A stretch of 64,000 bases of DNA from Drechslerella dactyloides (taxonomy: Eukaryota; Ascomycota; Orbiliomycetes; Orbiliales; Orbiliaceae), in assembly GCA_020064725.1 (NCBI GenBank), contig JAGTWJ010000001.1:62001-126000 (forward strand), written 5' to 3'. Under the pieces are notes generated by a model. The model was not told the DNA's origin and did no database searches. It worked only from the letters and a program-made list of their open reading frames with translations. Both the position numbers and the translations under genes were made by a program. Every line of letters begins with the position of its first letter. Positions within the stretch are counted from its first letter, which is position 1. Of this stretch, positions 9,777 to 21,103 are shown in pieces.

Positions 9777-11636
9777 TCAAATAATGGGATTGCCAGCCGC
9801 GTCCGCACTGAATAGGCGAACGTGCATGTCGCCACCTCGAATATTCCACTTGAGCGTATCAACCAAGTTCTCGCCGCTGCGCGCAACCGCCATACACCCC
9901 ATCTGGAAGCGCTCACGCATCATGGCAGTGTCGGGAGGCGGTCCACCCCTGAGCCAACGCCCGTGAAGCGCCTGTGTACGAACCATATCGTACGTCTGCG
10001 TCATATGCTTGAGTGCCCCAAGGACCTTGGCGTCGTGGTTTCGTCGTTCAAGGCTTCGCTTTAAGCTAGTGAGCGAGTTGTGGATGACGCGGTAGGGATT
10101 TAAGGACTGATCATAGGGCAAAGCATTGTATGCATCATCGAGGACCTCAAAGTCGGCCTTGAGGCGACGTGAAAGGTGCTGATTATATGCGATTTCGTCG
10201 AGACGGTCTGTCATATAGCGGGATGTGACATCTGCAATTTTTAGAAATCGCTCGACAGGGGTCTGTTCGTGCCTCGTGCCGGCAACGTTATTAGGATCGT
10301 TAGGGGTCTTGGTGATGGTAAGTGGCGATGAAAAGCATGTGGTATCCGGAAGTTGGGAAGCCGGAGTGGTGGGAGCTAGAAGCGATGTCTTCGTGAACCG
10401 ATGCTTGTGCCTTGGCAAAGGCTCGATGACGTCGCTGTTGTCTAGCAACTCTCGGATGGAGACTTTGTAAATCGCTTCTTCCATTGTCATCTCTTTCTTC
10501 GGATTGATCTGGTCATCCTGGGTAGGAAATACGAGACCAGGGAATCTGCGGGACGTAAATTCCGGTTTTTGCGGCTCGGGATCAGTGGGTGGTTGTTCCT
10601 GCATTTGCTCCTGAATTTGCTCCTGGCCTTGTTGTTGGTATTTCTGATGGTTATGCTCCTCGCTTTGCTGTTGGCTTTGCTCCTGGCCTTGCTCAGGCCT
10701 CGGTTCGAGTTTCTGCTCCTGGGCCTGATCCTGGCTTTGTTTCTCATGATACTCGGGGCCTTCTGGGAGAGGTGCTACCTCTGGGACACTTTGACAGAAT
10801 GCTTGGGCCTCGACTTCGCACGCCTTTTCGACGTGAATGAGCTCTTCAGCTCGAGAGATGTCGAGAGCAGCGGAGGAAGCAGGTGCTTCAGCTGGCTGGA
10901 CTGGCTGCTTTGGAGGCGGGAGAAGAATTCGAATCGGCTTGGCAGGAGCCACGTTCTCTTGTCGATTGGACTGTGAATGCTGAGCGTGGTTATTGTGATT
11001 TCCTTGTGTGTGGGCGGCATGATTTCCTGGTGCAGGAGCGCTGGTATGAGATCGATGGGAGTTTTGTGGTCCTGATGATACGGCTGGTGAACTGGAGCTG
11101 TTGGCTGGTCCAGGCCCACGATCACGACCACCCTTGCTGCGACGAGGACGTTTCTCGACAAAGCGGAAGGCAGGGGCTGTATCACTGGGAAGCTTTGGTT
11201 GAAAGTCGGAATCGCCGGTAGCATAGGAAGCGGGATTGGTGGTAGATTGGTTATACTTCGGAGCCGTCGCCTGGCTCTGGTTCACGTTGGTAGTCGTGTT
11301 CGGGTTCGGATTCGGGTTCGGATTCGGGTTCGAGTTAGCGTGACCGCGTCGTCGACGATGGTTTCCAGAGCGGGTTCCTCCTCCGCCTGGACCTCGATTG
11401 CGAGAATTTGGAAAGAAGCTCTGTCCATTGGGCATGCCGGACGACGGGCCCATGGGGACACCGTTGGAAGGACCTGCAACAGGATTGAAGGGCGGCCCTG
11501 AGCCAACTGGTCTCTGGAAGGGCGGCCCTTGGGCAGGTGCTCCTTGAGTAGATGCTCCCTGGAAAGGCGGTCCTCGGAAGTGTGGTCCCTGCCCTTGAGC
11601 AGGTGGTGGCCCATGGGCGGGCATCGCTAGCATCAT
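9777..11636 (-). CDS. Unrecognised 619-aa Pro/Gln/Asn-rich protein
   Basis: Intronless frame starting at tandem ATGs (11636 and 11633). The N-terminal third is disordered: repeated GPPFQ/GAPAQG units, a basic GNHRRRRGH patch and an (NP)n run. A Gln/Glu-rich stretch of QEQ units follows in the middle, then EEAIYKVSIRELLDNSDVIEP. The C-terminal ~190 residues look globular and helical (VERFLKIADVTSRYMTDRL to the end). The basic patch and low-complexity halves recall RNA-associated or condensate-forming proteins, but I recognise no domain and assign no function. It is divergent from the 12517 gene across an 880-bp promoter. Nothing is truncated. Confidence 0.7.
   Translation of the reverse strand: MMLAMPAHGPPPAQGQGPHFRGPPFQGASTQGAPAQGPPFQRPVGSGPPFNPVAGPSNGVPMGPSSGMPNGQSFFPNSRNRGPGGGGTRSGNHRRRRGHANSNPNPNPNPNPNTTTNVNQSQATAPKYNQSTTNPASYATGDSDFQPKLPSDTAPAFRFVEKRPRRSKGGRDRGPGPANSSSSPAVSSGPQNSHRSHTSAPAPGNHAAHTQGNHNNHAQHSQSNRQENVAPAKPIRILLPPPKQPVQPAEAPASSAALDISRAEELIHVEKACEVEAQAFCQSVPEVAPLPEGPEYHEKQSQDQAQEQKLEPRPEQGQEQSQQQSEEHNHQKYQQQGQEQIQEQMQEQPPTDPEPQKPEFTSRRFPGLVFPTQDDQINPKKEMTMEEAIYKVSIRELLDNSDVIEPLPRHKHRFTKTSLLAPTTPASQLPDTTCFSSPLTITKTPNDPNNVAGTRHEQTPVERFLKIADVTSRYMTDRLDEIAYNQHLSRRLKADFEVLDDAYNALPYDQSLNPYRVIHNSLTSLKRSLERRNHDAKVLGALKHMTQTYDMVRTQALHGRWLRGGPPPDTAMMRERFQMGCMAVARSGENLVDTLKWNIRGGDMHVRLFSADAAGNPII
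11299..11334 (-). repeat. Hexanucleotide repeat coding Asn-Pro units
   Basis: Near-perfect copies of ttcggg/ttcgga on the plus strand encode the NPNPNP run of the 619-aa protein. A candidate length polymorphism. Confidence 0.7.
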
Positions 11637-12516
11637 GACGGTAACGTGGTAACGCGATCAGAATGAGGTAGTGTTTCAACGATGCAGCGGATGCAGAAGT
11701 GAGAGGGAACGGCCGCAGAGCAAATCAGAGAAAGGTACGAATATGCGACGGCGAGAGGGTTGTCGTCGGCCCGGCGTAGTGTCTCTCGTATACGGTGCGG
11801 TAAGATGGCGAGAGGAGAGGCGGGAGCGGGTGAAGGGAGAAGGAATGGCGAAGGTGATGCTGTGATGGGTTGTAGTACTAGTTGGGGAAGGGCAGTTTTG
11901 GCAGCGGTGACGCTGTTCACAAGAAGCCAGAAAAGGCAGCACGTAAATAGGGCGCAGCCCCTGACAACGTCTATCAGTAGAGGAGGTTGTTTTGACGTTT
12001 ACAGCAGGCTTACACATGGCATTCAGATACTATTGTCATGCTCAGGCTGGCTTGCTCTATTTTATAGCCTGCTGGCTCTGCATTTCTCAACAAGTCGGTG
12101 TAATGCCATCCGCAGTATAAGAAAGAGATTCCAACTTGAACCCTGTGCCAGCTAGCTGAGTATGCGAATGATAGTGGATAGTCAAGATGAGGTGAATGAT
12201 GGTGGAGCTGTTGGTACGGCGATTGGGCGTTGTTTTTGTTGGGCTTTAGATTGCCCAATCGGGCAATCGCCTAATTGGGAGCGAACGACGCTGCAACAGC
12301 ATCAACACCAAAAGCTGAACAATGTTGCTCCAGCGGCACCGTCATCACCATCTCCATCGCCATCCTCTTCTCTTACCAAACCTTCATCGCTCTCTATTGC
12401 ACCAGCTCTACACCTCTATCCGCCGACTAGATCCAACTCACGATAGGTATGCTTGTTTCATCGTGATCGCGGCCGTCATATCGCTAACTGCCACCGCTAT
12501 TCACTAGCTTCTCTCG
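11637..12516. promoter_or_regulatory. Bidirectional promoter with CCAAT hairpin and a 5'-UTR intron
   Basis: Between divergent starts 11636 (minus) and 12517 (plus). At 12222-12278 three CCAAT/ATTGG boxes cluster; the central one is in the loop region of a perfect 8-bp stem (GATTGCCC / GGGCAATC, 12249-12268). A likely 5'-UTR intron of the plus-strand gene runs 12447-12507 (gtatgc donor, gctaac branch site, cactag acceptor) and ends 9 bp before the ATG. CT-rich leader sequence at 12340-12420 precedes it. Confidence 0.5.
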
Positions 12517-13914
12517 ATGTCTTTCGACGGTAGCGCCTACGAGGGCTCCTCACTCTGGCGTTGGCCCACATTGCAATGGCGCATGTTCCCCGGTCGCCCG
12601 CCAGCGCTTGTCTATCCGATGCAGCCTGCCCTGAACAATTGCAATCCGAATCTACGTCCCATCCCTCCTCCACAGCCAATGGCGCCCCTCGATATCTCTC
12701 CTACCACTGCTGGGATGCTCATCCGCGCGATTGAGGACTACGAATTCACCATGCACTCCCTCCGTCGCAGCATAGCCCCGGACGTTCCGCCGTGCCTCGA
12801 TGACATCGCTTCTCTGAACTACCATCTCGCTGGACTCCTCAAGTCCCTTCGATCCATCCTGCCTCCCGAGCATCGATCAGAATCAGGCCCCTTCGGTGAG
12901 CTCCTCACCGAGTTGACTCGTTCTCTTGAGATTCTCAAGACTATCAAGCCACCATGGCGATCTGGAAATGCCTCTTCCTTCACCACCTCTATGCAATACA
13001 AATGTATTCTGGAGTCATCCAACATGAGACTCAAGAAGTTCAAAGACATGATCCATGGCTACACCTTCCCCCCATTCCCACCAGCGCCAGAAAACGACGA
13101 TATCTCCAGCATGCTTATCCTGGATACCGTTCGCCATATCCCGCAGCCTGCCGAAAGTCGCCGAGTTACAGCCGAAAATAGCTCTTCCAACGCTTCTAGC
13201 GGCACAAAGAGCATCACGCCAGCATTTGTTTCGCTCTGGAATAGAATCCTTCCATTCGGCTTTACAGCTACCCCTCCGGAGACTGCACCCTCCCAACCCA
13301 TAGCGGTCCATGAACCTCAACGCCTTCCTATCCGCATACCAACCCCTCCTCCTACGCTACCAATACCGATCTCCACCATTCCCTCAGACCCCGCTCTCAA
13401 GGCCGCCACCGATTGGTACCGACAACACATCAAAGGCCAACCCAAGCGTTCCCCTGAACGACGACCTCGACGAGGTCAGCTACCTCAGCAAGCTCCAGTC
13501 CGCCCTATCCTATACAGACAACGTACGAGGGATCCCAAAGAGCGAGCCGCCCATATTCGCCGTATGAAGGAAGCCAACGAGCTGGCCGAACGGGCGGGCG
13601 AACATGCTAACCAACAGGCTGCTCAATCATCTGGCAGTTCCAACGCTGTAGTCAGCTATCGAGTCGCTCATCAAGCAGCTCGGGAGGCTCTCGGCAAAAC
13701 CTCAGTTCAGCCAGCGAGCTGGCAAACCGTCAAAGAAAACGATCACGAGACGGAGCAGCCAAATAATCAACAATTTCTGAACTTGGAAGCCCAGCTTCCT
13801 GATGCCACTCGCCTCGTCCGGATCGAAAATGTTGCTCACATAGCAGCGACTACAGCTATGGATGCCGCTTCACCCAGCTACCGGAAGAGGCCAAAGTCAT
13901 CTGCCGTTGCCTAA
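12517..13914 (+). CDS. Unrecognised 465-aa Pro-rich protein
   Basis: Single open frame with ATG at 12517, directly after the inferred 5'-UTR intron. Residues 1-60 are Pro/Trp-rich. Residues 60-180 are predicted helical, with segments such as ISPTTAGMLIRAIEDYEF and TELTRSLEILKTI. Residues 200-330 are Ser/Pro-rich linker, and a basic block (RSPERRPRRGQ) near 315 could act in nuclear import. An Ala/Glu-rich helix (EANELAERAGEHANQQAAQ) follows. No signal peptide or membrane helix. I recognise no family. The head-to-head layout with the 619-aa gene may mean co-expression. The coding call rests on frame length, intact start context and the upstream intron. Confidence 0.7.
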   Translation: MSFDGSAYEGSSLWRWPTLQWRMFPGRPPALVYPMQPALNNCNPNLRPIPPPQPMAPLDISPTTAGMLIRAIEDYEFTMHSLRRSIAPDVPPCLDDIASLNYHLAGLLKSLRSILPPEHRSESGPFGELLTELTRSLEILKTIKPPWRSGNASSFTTSMQYKCILESSNMRLKKFKDMIHGYTFPPFPPAPENDDISSMLILDTVRHIPQPAESRRVTAENSSSNASSGTKSITPAFVSLWNRILPFGFTATPPETAPSQPIAVHEPQRLPIRIPTPPPTLPIPISTIPSDPALKAATDWYRQHIKGQPKRSPERRPRRGQLPQQAPVRPILYRQRTRDPKERAAHIRRMKEANELAERAGEHANQQAAQSSGSSNAVVSYRVAHQAAREALGKTSVQPASWQTVKENDHETEQPNNQQFLNLEAQLPDATRLVRIENVAHIAATTAMDAASPSYRKRPKSSAVA

Positions 13915-14566
13915 CACGGTATCGATTTGCTTCGAAACCTCTCATATCGTCAAAATTGCCACAACACCGCCTCCATAGATACGTTCACCGCCCTCTATCG
14001 ACCCGTATTTTTTGCTATTCTTGCGTTGCAGAACGTAAAGAGTAGTAATAAGACGCATTAGCATTAGTAGCATCAGCATTAGCATTAAGGTTTCCTAGTC
14101 CTTTCATTATTGCATAAATATTTCGTCGGTTTCATCGACTTCTCCTAAGTCTTTCAGATGTGTAATTCTTCTTTCTATTCAACTAGTCTCGTCTTCTCTA
14201 TCCAATTAATGTATGATCCAAGTCTCAGCGCTACTAAGCTAATATCATCCAGTGGTTCCATCTTCTATCTCTCCCAGAGTAGTCCCAGTAAACATCTATT
14301 ATCTGGTCGACCTCCCGCTCGTCACCATATGCTTTTCCCCCGCAAATCGTCCTCATCCATCGCAATTTCTTCAAAGCCCATGCTACGTAGCCTCCTAACT
14401 ACACGCTGAATCTCTCTGGCTCCTGCACTTCTCACACCAACTGCCGCCTTTTCCAGCCCCCCTTCCCGTGCAGGAAACAGTGATTCCAGGGCGTGCTACG
14501 TTCCCGGATCCGCTGCTGGGATGTTCAGAGAAACGCCTCTGTCATCCTCCTCAGCAGTTTCGACAT
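13915..14566. other. Convergent intergenic with GCATTA repeats
   Basis: 3' ends of both flanking genes face this 650-bp stretch. Positions 14056-14090 carry several copies of gcatta/gcatca. No gene seen. Confidence 0.5.
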
Positions 14567-17500
14567 CTATTGGCGCTGTGCCTGCGTGTTAACCCCTGCT
14601 AACTCCGTATGGTCCCAGAAGCCATTGTAACTGGAGTTGCGCGTGTCCTCACCAGTGGAATTATTGCTCTTATCCTGCGTTTTTTGTCCGTCCTGCTCTT
14701 GCCCGTCATTTACCCACCTGTCTTTCCGCTTATTCGCTCCCTTCCGCGCCATATACCATGACTTCGCAGGTGGCCACCTATACCACTCATTGGAAGGTAG
14801 TGGTTCTACTTTCTTGGGGTTCAGCCTATATTCGCATCTCATCACCGGCTCTATCAACAGCTCCGGAATTGTGCTGTTGTAGAATAATCCATACGTCTTG
14901 TACACTGGCGCCAGCCACTGCTCCCTGATCACTATCGGCTCATGGTAAGACATCTCCGCTTTGCCCTGGAAGCAACTGATTCCCAGCGGCAAGTAAATAT
15001 TCTCGAGTGGCGCCAGAGACTTTCTGGGATGCCGCCAAGAAAATACTCCAAACTGATTGCTCTCCAACGTTCGACCAGGGTCAAAAGTGTTCATCCGAAC
15101 TTCCGGAGCCCAAACTTGCTGCAGACGCCTGGTGAGTAGGCAGGCAGGCGGAGGATCTATCAGGCTACTGATTCGTAGGTATTGTCGTCGCTGGTGCTTC
15201 AAAGCGCCAAAAACAGCGAGTGAATCGAGCTGCGTCTCGAACGCTAGCACACTTGCTGGACGGTAATATAATTTCTTCGGAATCTCCAGTTCGATAGAGA
15301 CATCCGCGACTCCAATAAGCGGTGCGGCCGGTTTTAGTGCTTTTTCCTTCGATATGGAATGGGGCACACCAGGTGCGTAGGCCGCCGGTGAGCACCCTGG
15401 CCTCCACAGCTCGGCTGGTCTTGTAGTAGCGTAAGGTGCTATCATCTGCAAGAGGTCGTTCAGGACGGTGTCTAAGTCGCTCTCATCCTCGGCCGGTTTG
15501 TTATCCAGTACCGACTTAACCTCCGCCAGGAACTGATAGTACCCATCTATCCCCTCCAACATCTTGCGTAGCTCCTGTCTCCTGGCTTGTTGATGTTCGG
15601 AAAAATCTCGATCCTCGGAGGAGTCCCTTGCGTTAGCATGCGCCTGCAGCTCCCGGACTACCTGTTGGTGTTGTCTTTGAATTATCGACCCTAGCTCGCA
15701 TCCCGTTCTCTCTAGCGCGCTTTCGAGCAAAGTCACCCTCTGTTCCGCGATTCTAAGTCTGCCAACAAGTCTCCAGAGAGCTAGAGCTATGAATCGTACT
15801 ATCTCCGATGAGCCAAACTCTCCGAGTAGGGTAGCGTACTCTGACATGGTCGTGGAGTCGTCTGGAATGACGGTCACAACTTTGTCTATCAGCTTTCGTA
15901 ACTTTATTGCCCTTCCCCGCCATAGCCGATTTGCGTAGTTTTCCTCGCACGAGCTGACAGCCGCCGTAGTCCGACTGAGCTCAATGGCTAGTATGGCGAA
16001 TGTTTTGATCGAGTTTGTGTTGCAAGGTATGACGATTGATGTGTCCATTGACGTTAATGATCTTGTCGGCTCAGGCAGTATCAAAATCTGGATTCCATCG
16101 TGATCGTGGTCAAAGTCGGTGACGACGATCAGGTCTGGCGGCCTCATAGCTGGTGGACTCTGACTGGATGGACCAGGGGTAGGGCAGCCAGTGATTGGAC
16201 TGTCACTTTCTTCACTGTCACTCTCGTCACCTTCGTCTAAGAACTCGGCCGGTGGAAAATATATAGTTGAGGGTCCCTCGCCGTATGGGTTGGCCTCAGG
16301 GTCAAGCTTTATCCCCTCTCCTACTAATCGCCATGGCCAAAGCCAGCGTTTGAATCCGTCGCAAGAGTGCCACAATTCCTCCTGCTCCTCCGCACACCTC
16401 AGCTTGCTCTGGAAGTACTTGTCGTTGTTTGTCAGAAAATCCGATGTTCGTAGGGCTTCTAGCTCTTCCCAGGCCTCCAACTTCTCTTTCCATGCTAGAC
16501 TTACGCATCTCGCTGCTGACATTCTGTCTTTGCCCTTTCGCTTACGAGATGATGAGGATTTCGGCCACAATCTTTGTTGTAAGACAGGAATCCAAGGTGC
16601 AACTTCCAAAGTTTCTTCGTCGTCGGACGGCTCCTCAAACTCTACGTTCCTGTTGGGTATTTGTCTGTATTGGGCCTGGTCATTGAATCTGGCCCTTCTC
16701 CGTTCTGACATGGGTCTAACGGAACTGATTGTGGTGGCGGGCTCTTCACCTGTTTGGTGCCCTGAACCTTGCTGCCGTTGGGTGTTTATCGACGCTACAA
16801 TATTTGATAGCATTTGTGCGTCAGGATTGCGATTCAGTAAGGTAGTATGACGCCCACTAGGACTAGATTGTCTTGGAATGTCGGGTGGTCTGTCGTTCTC
16901 TTTTGCTAAATTACCTCCACTGCTTTCACTTTTCGGGTCGGGCGTCGACCTTGGGTGGGGATCGGGAGGTAGGACCCCGATGCTTCGTGTCTCTTCCGGT
17001 TCCATAATATCCGTAGTCGCATCCTCCTCGTCCTCTGTTTCCCACTCTTTCTCTGGTCCCCCCTCCCTCTCTTCATTATCTTCCATTTCCTCGGTTTTCC
17101 GCGAGCACTGGGACTGCTGAAACAATAGAGAATTTAGTCTACTCACCCGGATTGAAATTGAATTAGCAAGCTTGGGGGTAACTCACTGTCTTGTGAGCCC
17201 AGAGGAAAGTCTGGGGTTTGTCTGACCTCGTATATTTTTTCACACTTCTGAGCTTTGTTCTTATGGAACGTCGAAATACAAGTCGCCAGATTCTGGTTCC
17301 CCAGCGATATCCGAAGCGGTACCGATATAGTAAGAAATCACTTCCTCGCTGCGCCATACGGATCGGCTCAAGCACGCTTTTAGCCATGGATCGATGCCTC
17401 TCGAGCGTTCGAAGGTTTAACAGCGTTCTGAGATACCTGCCCTCTCCGGTATTTCTTGGCGGTGACAAACTGTGGTTTCTTCCTCCATATCGCTGTTGTG

Positions 17501-18395
17501 ACTCTGTCGTCGCTGCCGTCCTCAAGGCATAAAGCAGCGCCTCAAAGTGTGCGGTCGCTGCGAAAGCTACAACGACATTCATCGAGGCCACTGCTGGCAG
17601 TAGGCTTTTGGGGACGCAGAGAGCGTGTTCTGATGGTACCATAGAGTTGTTCTGTAGGAAAATAGGCTTCCAGCAAACGCTCGCTAACCGTAGTGAGACA
17701 TGGTGCCGCCAATGCCGCACTAGAAACCAAGGGGACCATATCTGATGAACATGAGTATTGCGAGAGTTTATGACTGTCGCCGTATCCTCTTGTATTGGTA
17801 CGATGTGAGGGGCGAGAGGGGATAGACGAGGTGGTCTTCCTAGATTGTATATCCCAGGCTTCCCCCCGGCACTTTGAAGCATCTCTGCGAGGACCCTTTG
17901 ACCGGGGGAGAGATCGTCCTGTTCGATATCTTCGATGTGCTCGGAAGTTGATTCATATCCATCGAGGTCGCCAGTTCCGCGACTGGCGGAGAGGGTTAAA
18001 TCCATTGGCAGCACTTGTCTCTCGTACCCTCCGGGCGCGGTCTGCTTAGACATCGGCACTCGGGTCCACGCGTATTGAGCGTCAGAGCGAGCCACCGTAG
18101 CTGGGTGGTTCTCCCTAGGCTCTCTCAGATCTTCCCAGAGAAGATTAGGAAGCTGCTTGGGGTCATTAGATATTTCTTCGCAGCTCTTCAAGGTAGCCTT
18201 TTCGATTCTCATCAAACTTACCGTTGAGTCTAGCGGCCAAGATTCAAGCGGCGTGGCCTTCAATCGATATTTTCGGGATCGTTCAAAGGACAAGACTAGA
18301 GCCAGGATGCGACTAGGTTCGCACCACTTCTTGCCTCGCCGATAATGAGGAGCCTTTCCTCTCCACCGTAAAGGTTTCCGCCGTACCTTTACCAT
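14567..18395 (-). CDS. Large unrecognised protein (about 1,252 aa), two exons
   Basis: Two long frames join across one intron: exon 18395-17187 (403 codons) and exon 17116-14567 (850 codons), both phase 0. The intron (17117-17186, 70 bp) has donor gtgagt, a tgctaat branch site and acceptor tttcag. Exon 1 is basic at its start (MVKVRRKPLRWRGK). Exon 2 begins strongly acidic (EEMEDNEERE...EDEEDATTD), holds a basic SSSRKRKGKDR stretch, then helical segments with coiled-coil character around GRLRIAEQRVTLLES and HQQVVRELQAHAN, and ends in a basic/Gln tail. No family recognised. Part of exon 1 (about 17540-17740) reads less protein-like than an alternative frame, so one more intron or a different exon-1 model is possible. 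Exon 2 is secure; exon 1 is less so. Confidence 0.6.
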
Positions 18396-18973
18396 GCCGC
18401 TGGTGTCGATGTCAAGATGTCCGTTCGTCCTTGGATCCAGAACAAAGCAGCCGGTGATAGCGAGAACGTGTCATGATGTCGGACAGATGGCTCGTCCCCC
18501 ATCCGTTCTACGGTAGTGTGAGTACTAGGAGTCTCGTTGTTAGAATATGCCGCGGTTACGTGTCATCTCGTTGCCCGACGCCCATCCAGAGCACATCTTC
18601 GATTCAGTGTATTTATAGTAGAGGTACAACGCAAAGGCGGCTAAAATGCAACACGTCGTGTTTGATAATGGCTAGATATGCCACGGTTCCTCGGCGTCAT
18701 TATTAACTCGGAGTATATTTAACAGCTCATGGTGTTTGTATCACATATACCACGATAATCTGCTCAGTCTTTTTGCCTGACTCTGTCTTTTGTCGGGTTG
18801 ATTAACTGCAGTTTCTTGTTTGTCTTGCTGGCTTCTAGATCTTCTTCAGTTGAACATTTTTTGCTCACAAAATCCAAGAATCTGAAACACTTCTCTCCTC
18901 TCGCCGTCTCTACATCTAACGCTACATAGCCGCTCCTTAAAGATACTACCGCTATCACGGTACCTTCACAACG
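18396..18973. promoter_or_regulatory. Divergent intergenic region between the 1,252-aa gene and F-box gene 1
   Basis: About 580 bp between outward-facing starts. AT-rich near 18700-18750 (gagtatatttaa). No coding potential recognised. Confidence 0.45.
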
Positions 18974-20480
18974 ATGACGACCTCGCAAAACAGCTCCCAG
19001 GGCTTGACCCTTGATCAGTTCGACGCATACTCTATCGGACTAGATCAGCTGATTAAACTTAGCAAAAAGCGGCTCCGTCCATCTAACGGCATCACAGTGC
19101 CGCTAACGCACGTTCCCCACAGCGGGTTGCACAAGCATCCGGCGGATGGGTCATTATACCGACAGCCGGCGACTTCTTCGCCAATCTCCCGTCTCGAGTC
19201 TCTTCCCTTGGAAGTCCTCGAGAATATAGCCATGTTTTTGCCGATTTTAGGCGACAAAGTCAACCTCGCCTGGACCTCCGGAGCCCTGCGCCACCAGTTA
19301 GGAGTTCATAACAGATATCTCTGGTTCCGCACGCTTAGGTCAGCGAACGAAGAGTTCCAAAAATACGATTGCACGCTGGACTATTACAAAATAGTCCTGA
19401 ATCGTCGGAACGAGGAGGCTATCGGGTGCGAGTCCTGCCTGGCTTCGAAAAATATATCAGTTGGTGTTATCACTATTGCCGGCATCCGCTACAAGTTGGT
19501 CTGTCGCCAGTGCCGAGATTTGGAGTTCTGGGGTGGGTTGAATTCTCCTTGCCGCAAAGTTCGGGTGACAGATATCCAAGCTTTAGAGGGCCCTCACGCT
19601 GACCTATTGATTTATAGAATGGTCCTCAACTATCTGGAACTATCCGGAGATCAACTTCCCTTCATCCTTGATGGCAACGTGGGACTTCAACGGAACAGGT
19701 TGTGGAGTCTACATAAGGATACAGGACGCTGCCCGAATTATCGAGCGACATGCTGTCCCCAGCGACGAGTCTGCTTCTCAGCCAGAATTTAGATTCCTAG
19801 CAAAGTGGAACCGCAGCATCAACCAGACTCAATATCTAGGCAGTGCCATCGTCCTTGGGGTCAGCCATCTCGTCAAACTGTATCAGAGTGAACGATTTAG
19901 CTACCTCCACGTCTTGAAATCACCAGAGGCGTTCCGAGGCTGCATCGAGCGTCTATTCCTAGAGCTCTCGGACAATCCGGCTGGACCGTTCCACTATAGC
20001 GCCGAATTGTACCAAGTTCTGCTCCACTATGCGCGTAGAATAGCATATTGGTATCTCTACGATCATGTGGATACCTTCGCAAAAGGAGAGTCAATAATGC
20101 TCATCAACCAATTGCTAGATGATCACATGTCCCCGTATTGGCTTCGATTCTCCGAGTTCAGTCTGAGTGAGAATGACGACAATTGCGACGAGGAGCTGAT
20201 ACATGACTCTGGCCTGCCGTGTTCCCTGCTGCGGATATGGATCAAAGAGCATGCCATCCGGCGAATATATGGGGAAGATTCCTACTTTAGCTCACAAAAT
20301 TTGCCGACCAAATGCTGCTTTTGCGCTGCGGAGCCACTCGAAAGACCTCTGGAAGGCAATTGGGGCGAAAGATGTCCTCCCATGGAGCCCCTAAAGAAGC
20401 GAATTCGTCGCCAGAATATCCTGCATATCTTACAGAACCACAACAGTCAATTCAAGTCAACGTGGAAGTGGATAGGTTAA
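18974..20480 (+). CDS. F-box protein with paired Cys motifs, family copy 1
   Basis: Exons 18974-19678 and 19725-20480 give 486 aa; the 46-bp intron (gtggga...atacag) keeps phase 0. An F-box lies at about residues 74-118 (LESLPLEVLENIAMFLP then LWFRTLRS). Just after it come C152-x2-C155 and C177-x2-C180, spaced like a zinc-binding ribbon. The second exon is helical and carries CCFC near its C-terminus, then a segment ending STWKWIG. F-box proteins bind Skp1 and present substrates to SCF ubiquitin ligases; the substrate is unknown. Three more genes here (51397, 57591, 59306) share the plan. The intron is at the short limit and its donor is weak, so a frameshifted copy cannot be ruled out. Start ATG at 18974 is the first in frame. 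Confidence 0.75.
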
Positions 20481-21103
20481 TCGTGTGGCTCGACTCTTGG
20501 ATCGAGCTACCCTAGCTGCAGGGCAGTATTTGTCGACAGGATTTGCCATTGGGATACTACTGTAGCCAGGGTTCTAGGGGTGCATGTTGTCATGGTGTAT
20601 TTGATGGGTTTTCTATATATGCGGTCTGGATGTTCTTCTTTGGTCAATTGAATGTGTGAATGTTACCATAGCGTTCGAGAAGTTGCAATTTGTCAGTTAG
20701 ATTTAATCTCTTGAGTATATAAGGTCACATAAATGTCGTGTCCAGTTAGATCTGGTGTGTGTGTGTATGGGCGATCTTATAATATATAGCGAGCCTACCA
20801 CCTTATCCTCCAGCTTGAATACGCCGACACCCCCGAACTTGATCCACGACTCAAGCTTAAGCTCCCAAGCCATTTCCTACCGTCTAACCTTTCAGCTTCA
20901 TTACCGCATTCAACCAGCTGATTACCTACCGTAAAGAACCAACCGGAAACGACAGCCATCAGAACCTCCTCTGAAAGAGCCTTTCCCGAACCCGACCGGT
21001 AGATCTCAAAGCTAAAAGCGGAAAACCCGCTCATCGATACCAGCTCGTAGCCTTCTGACGCTAGCCACCTGTTTGATCGAGAAGATTCCTATCTCAGGGC
21101 GCG
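20481..21103. promoter_or_regulatory. Intergenic, promoter side of the 210-aa gene
   Basis: No gene. A short TG microsatellite (gtgtgtgtgt) is near 20755-20766, and AT-rich atatata patches lie at 20617-20623 and 20778-20789. Confidence 0.45.

Noticed and set aside
20795..21034. 79-codon minus-strand frame
   Set aside because: Lies in the promoter of the 21104 gene, no features.
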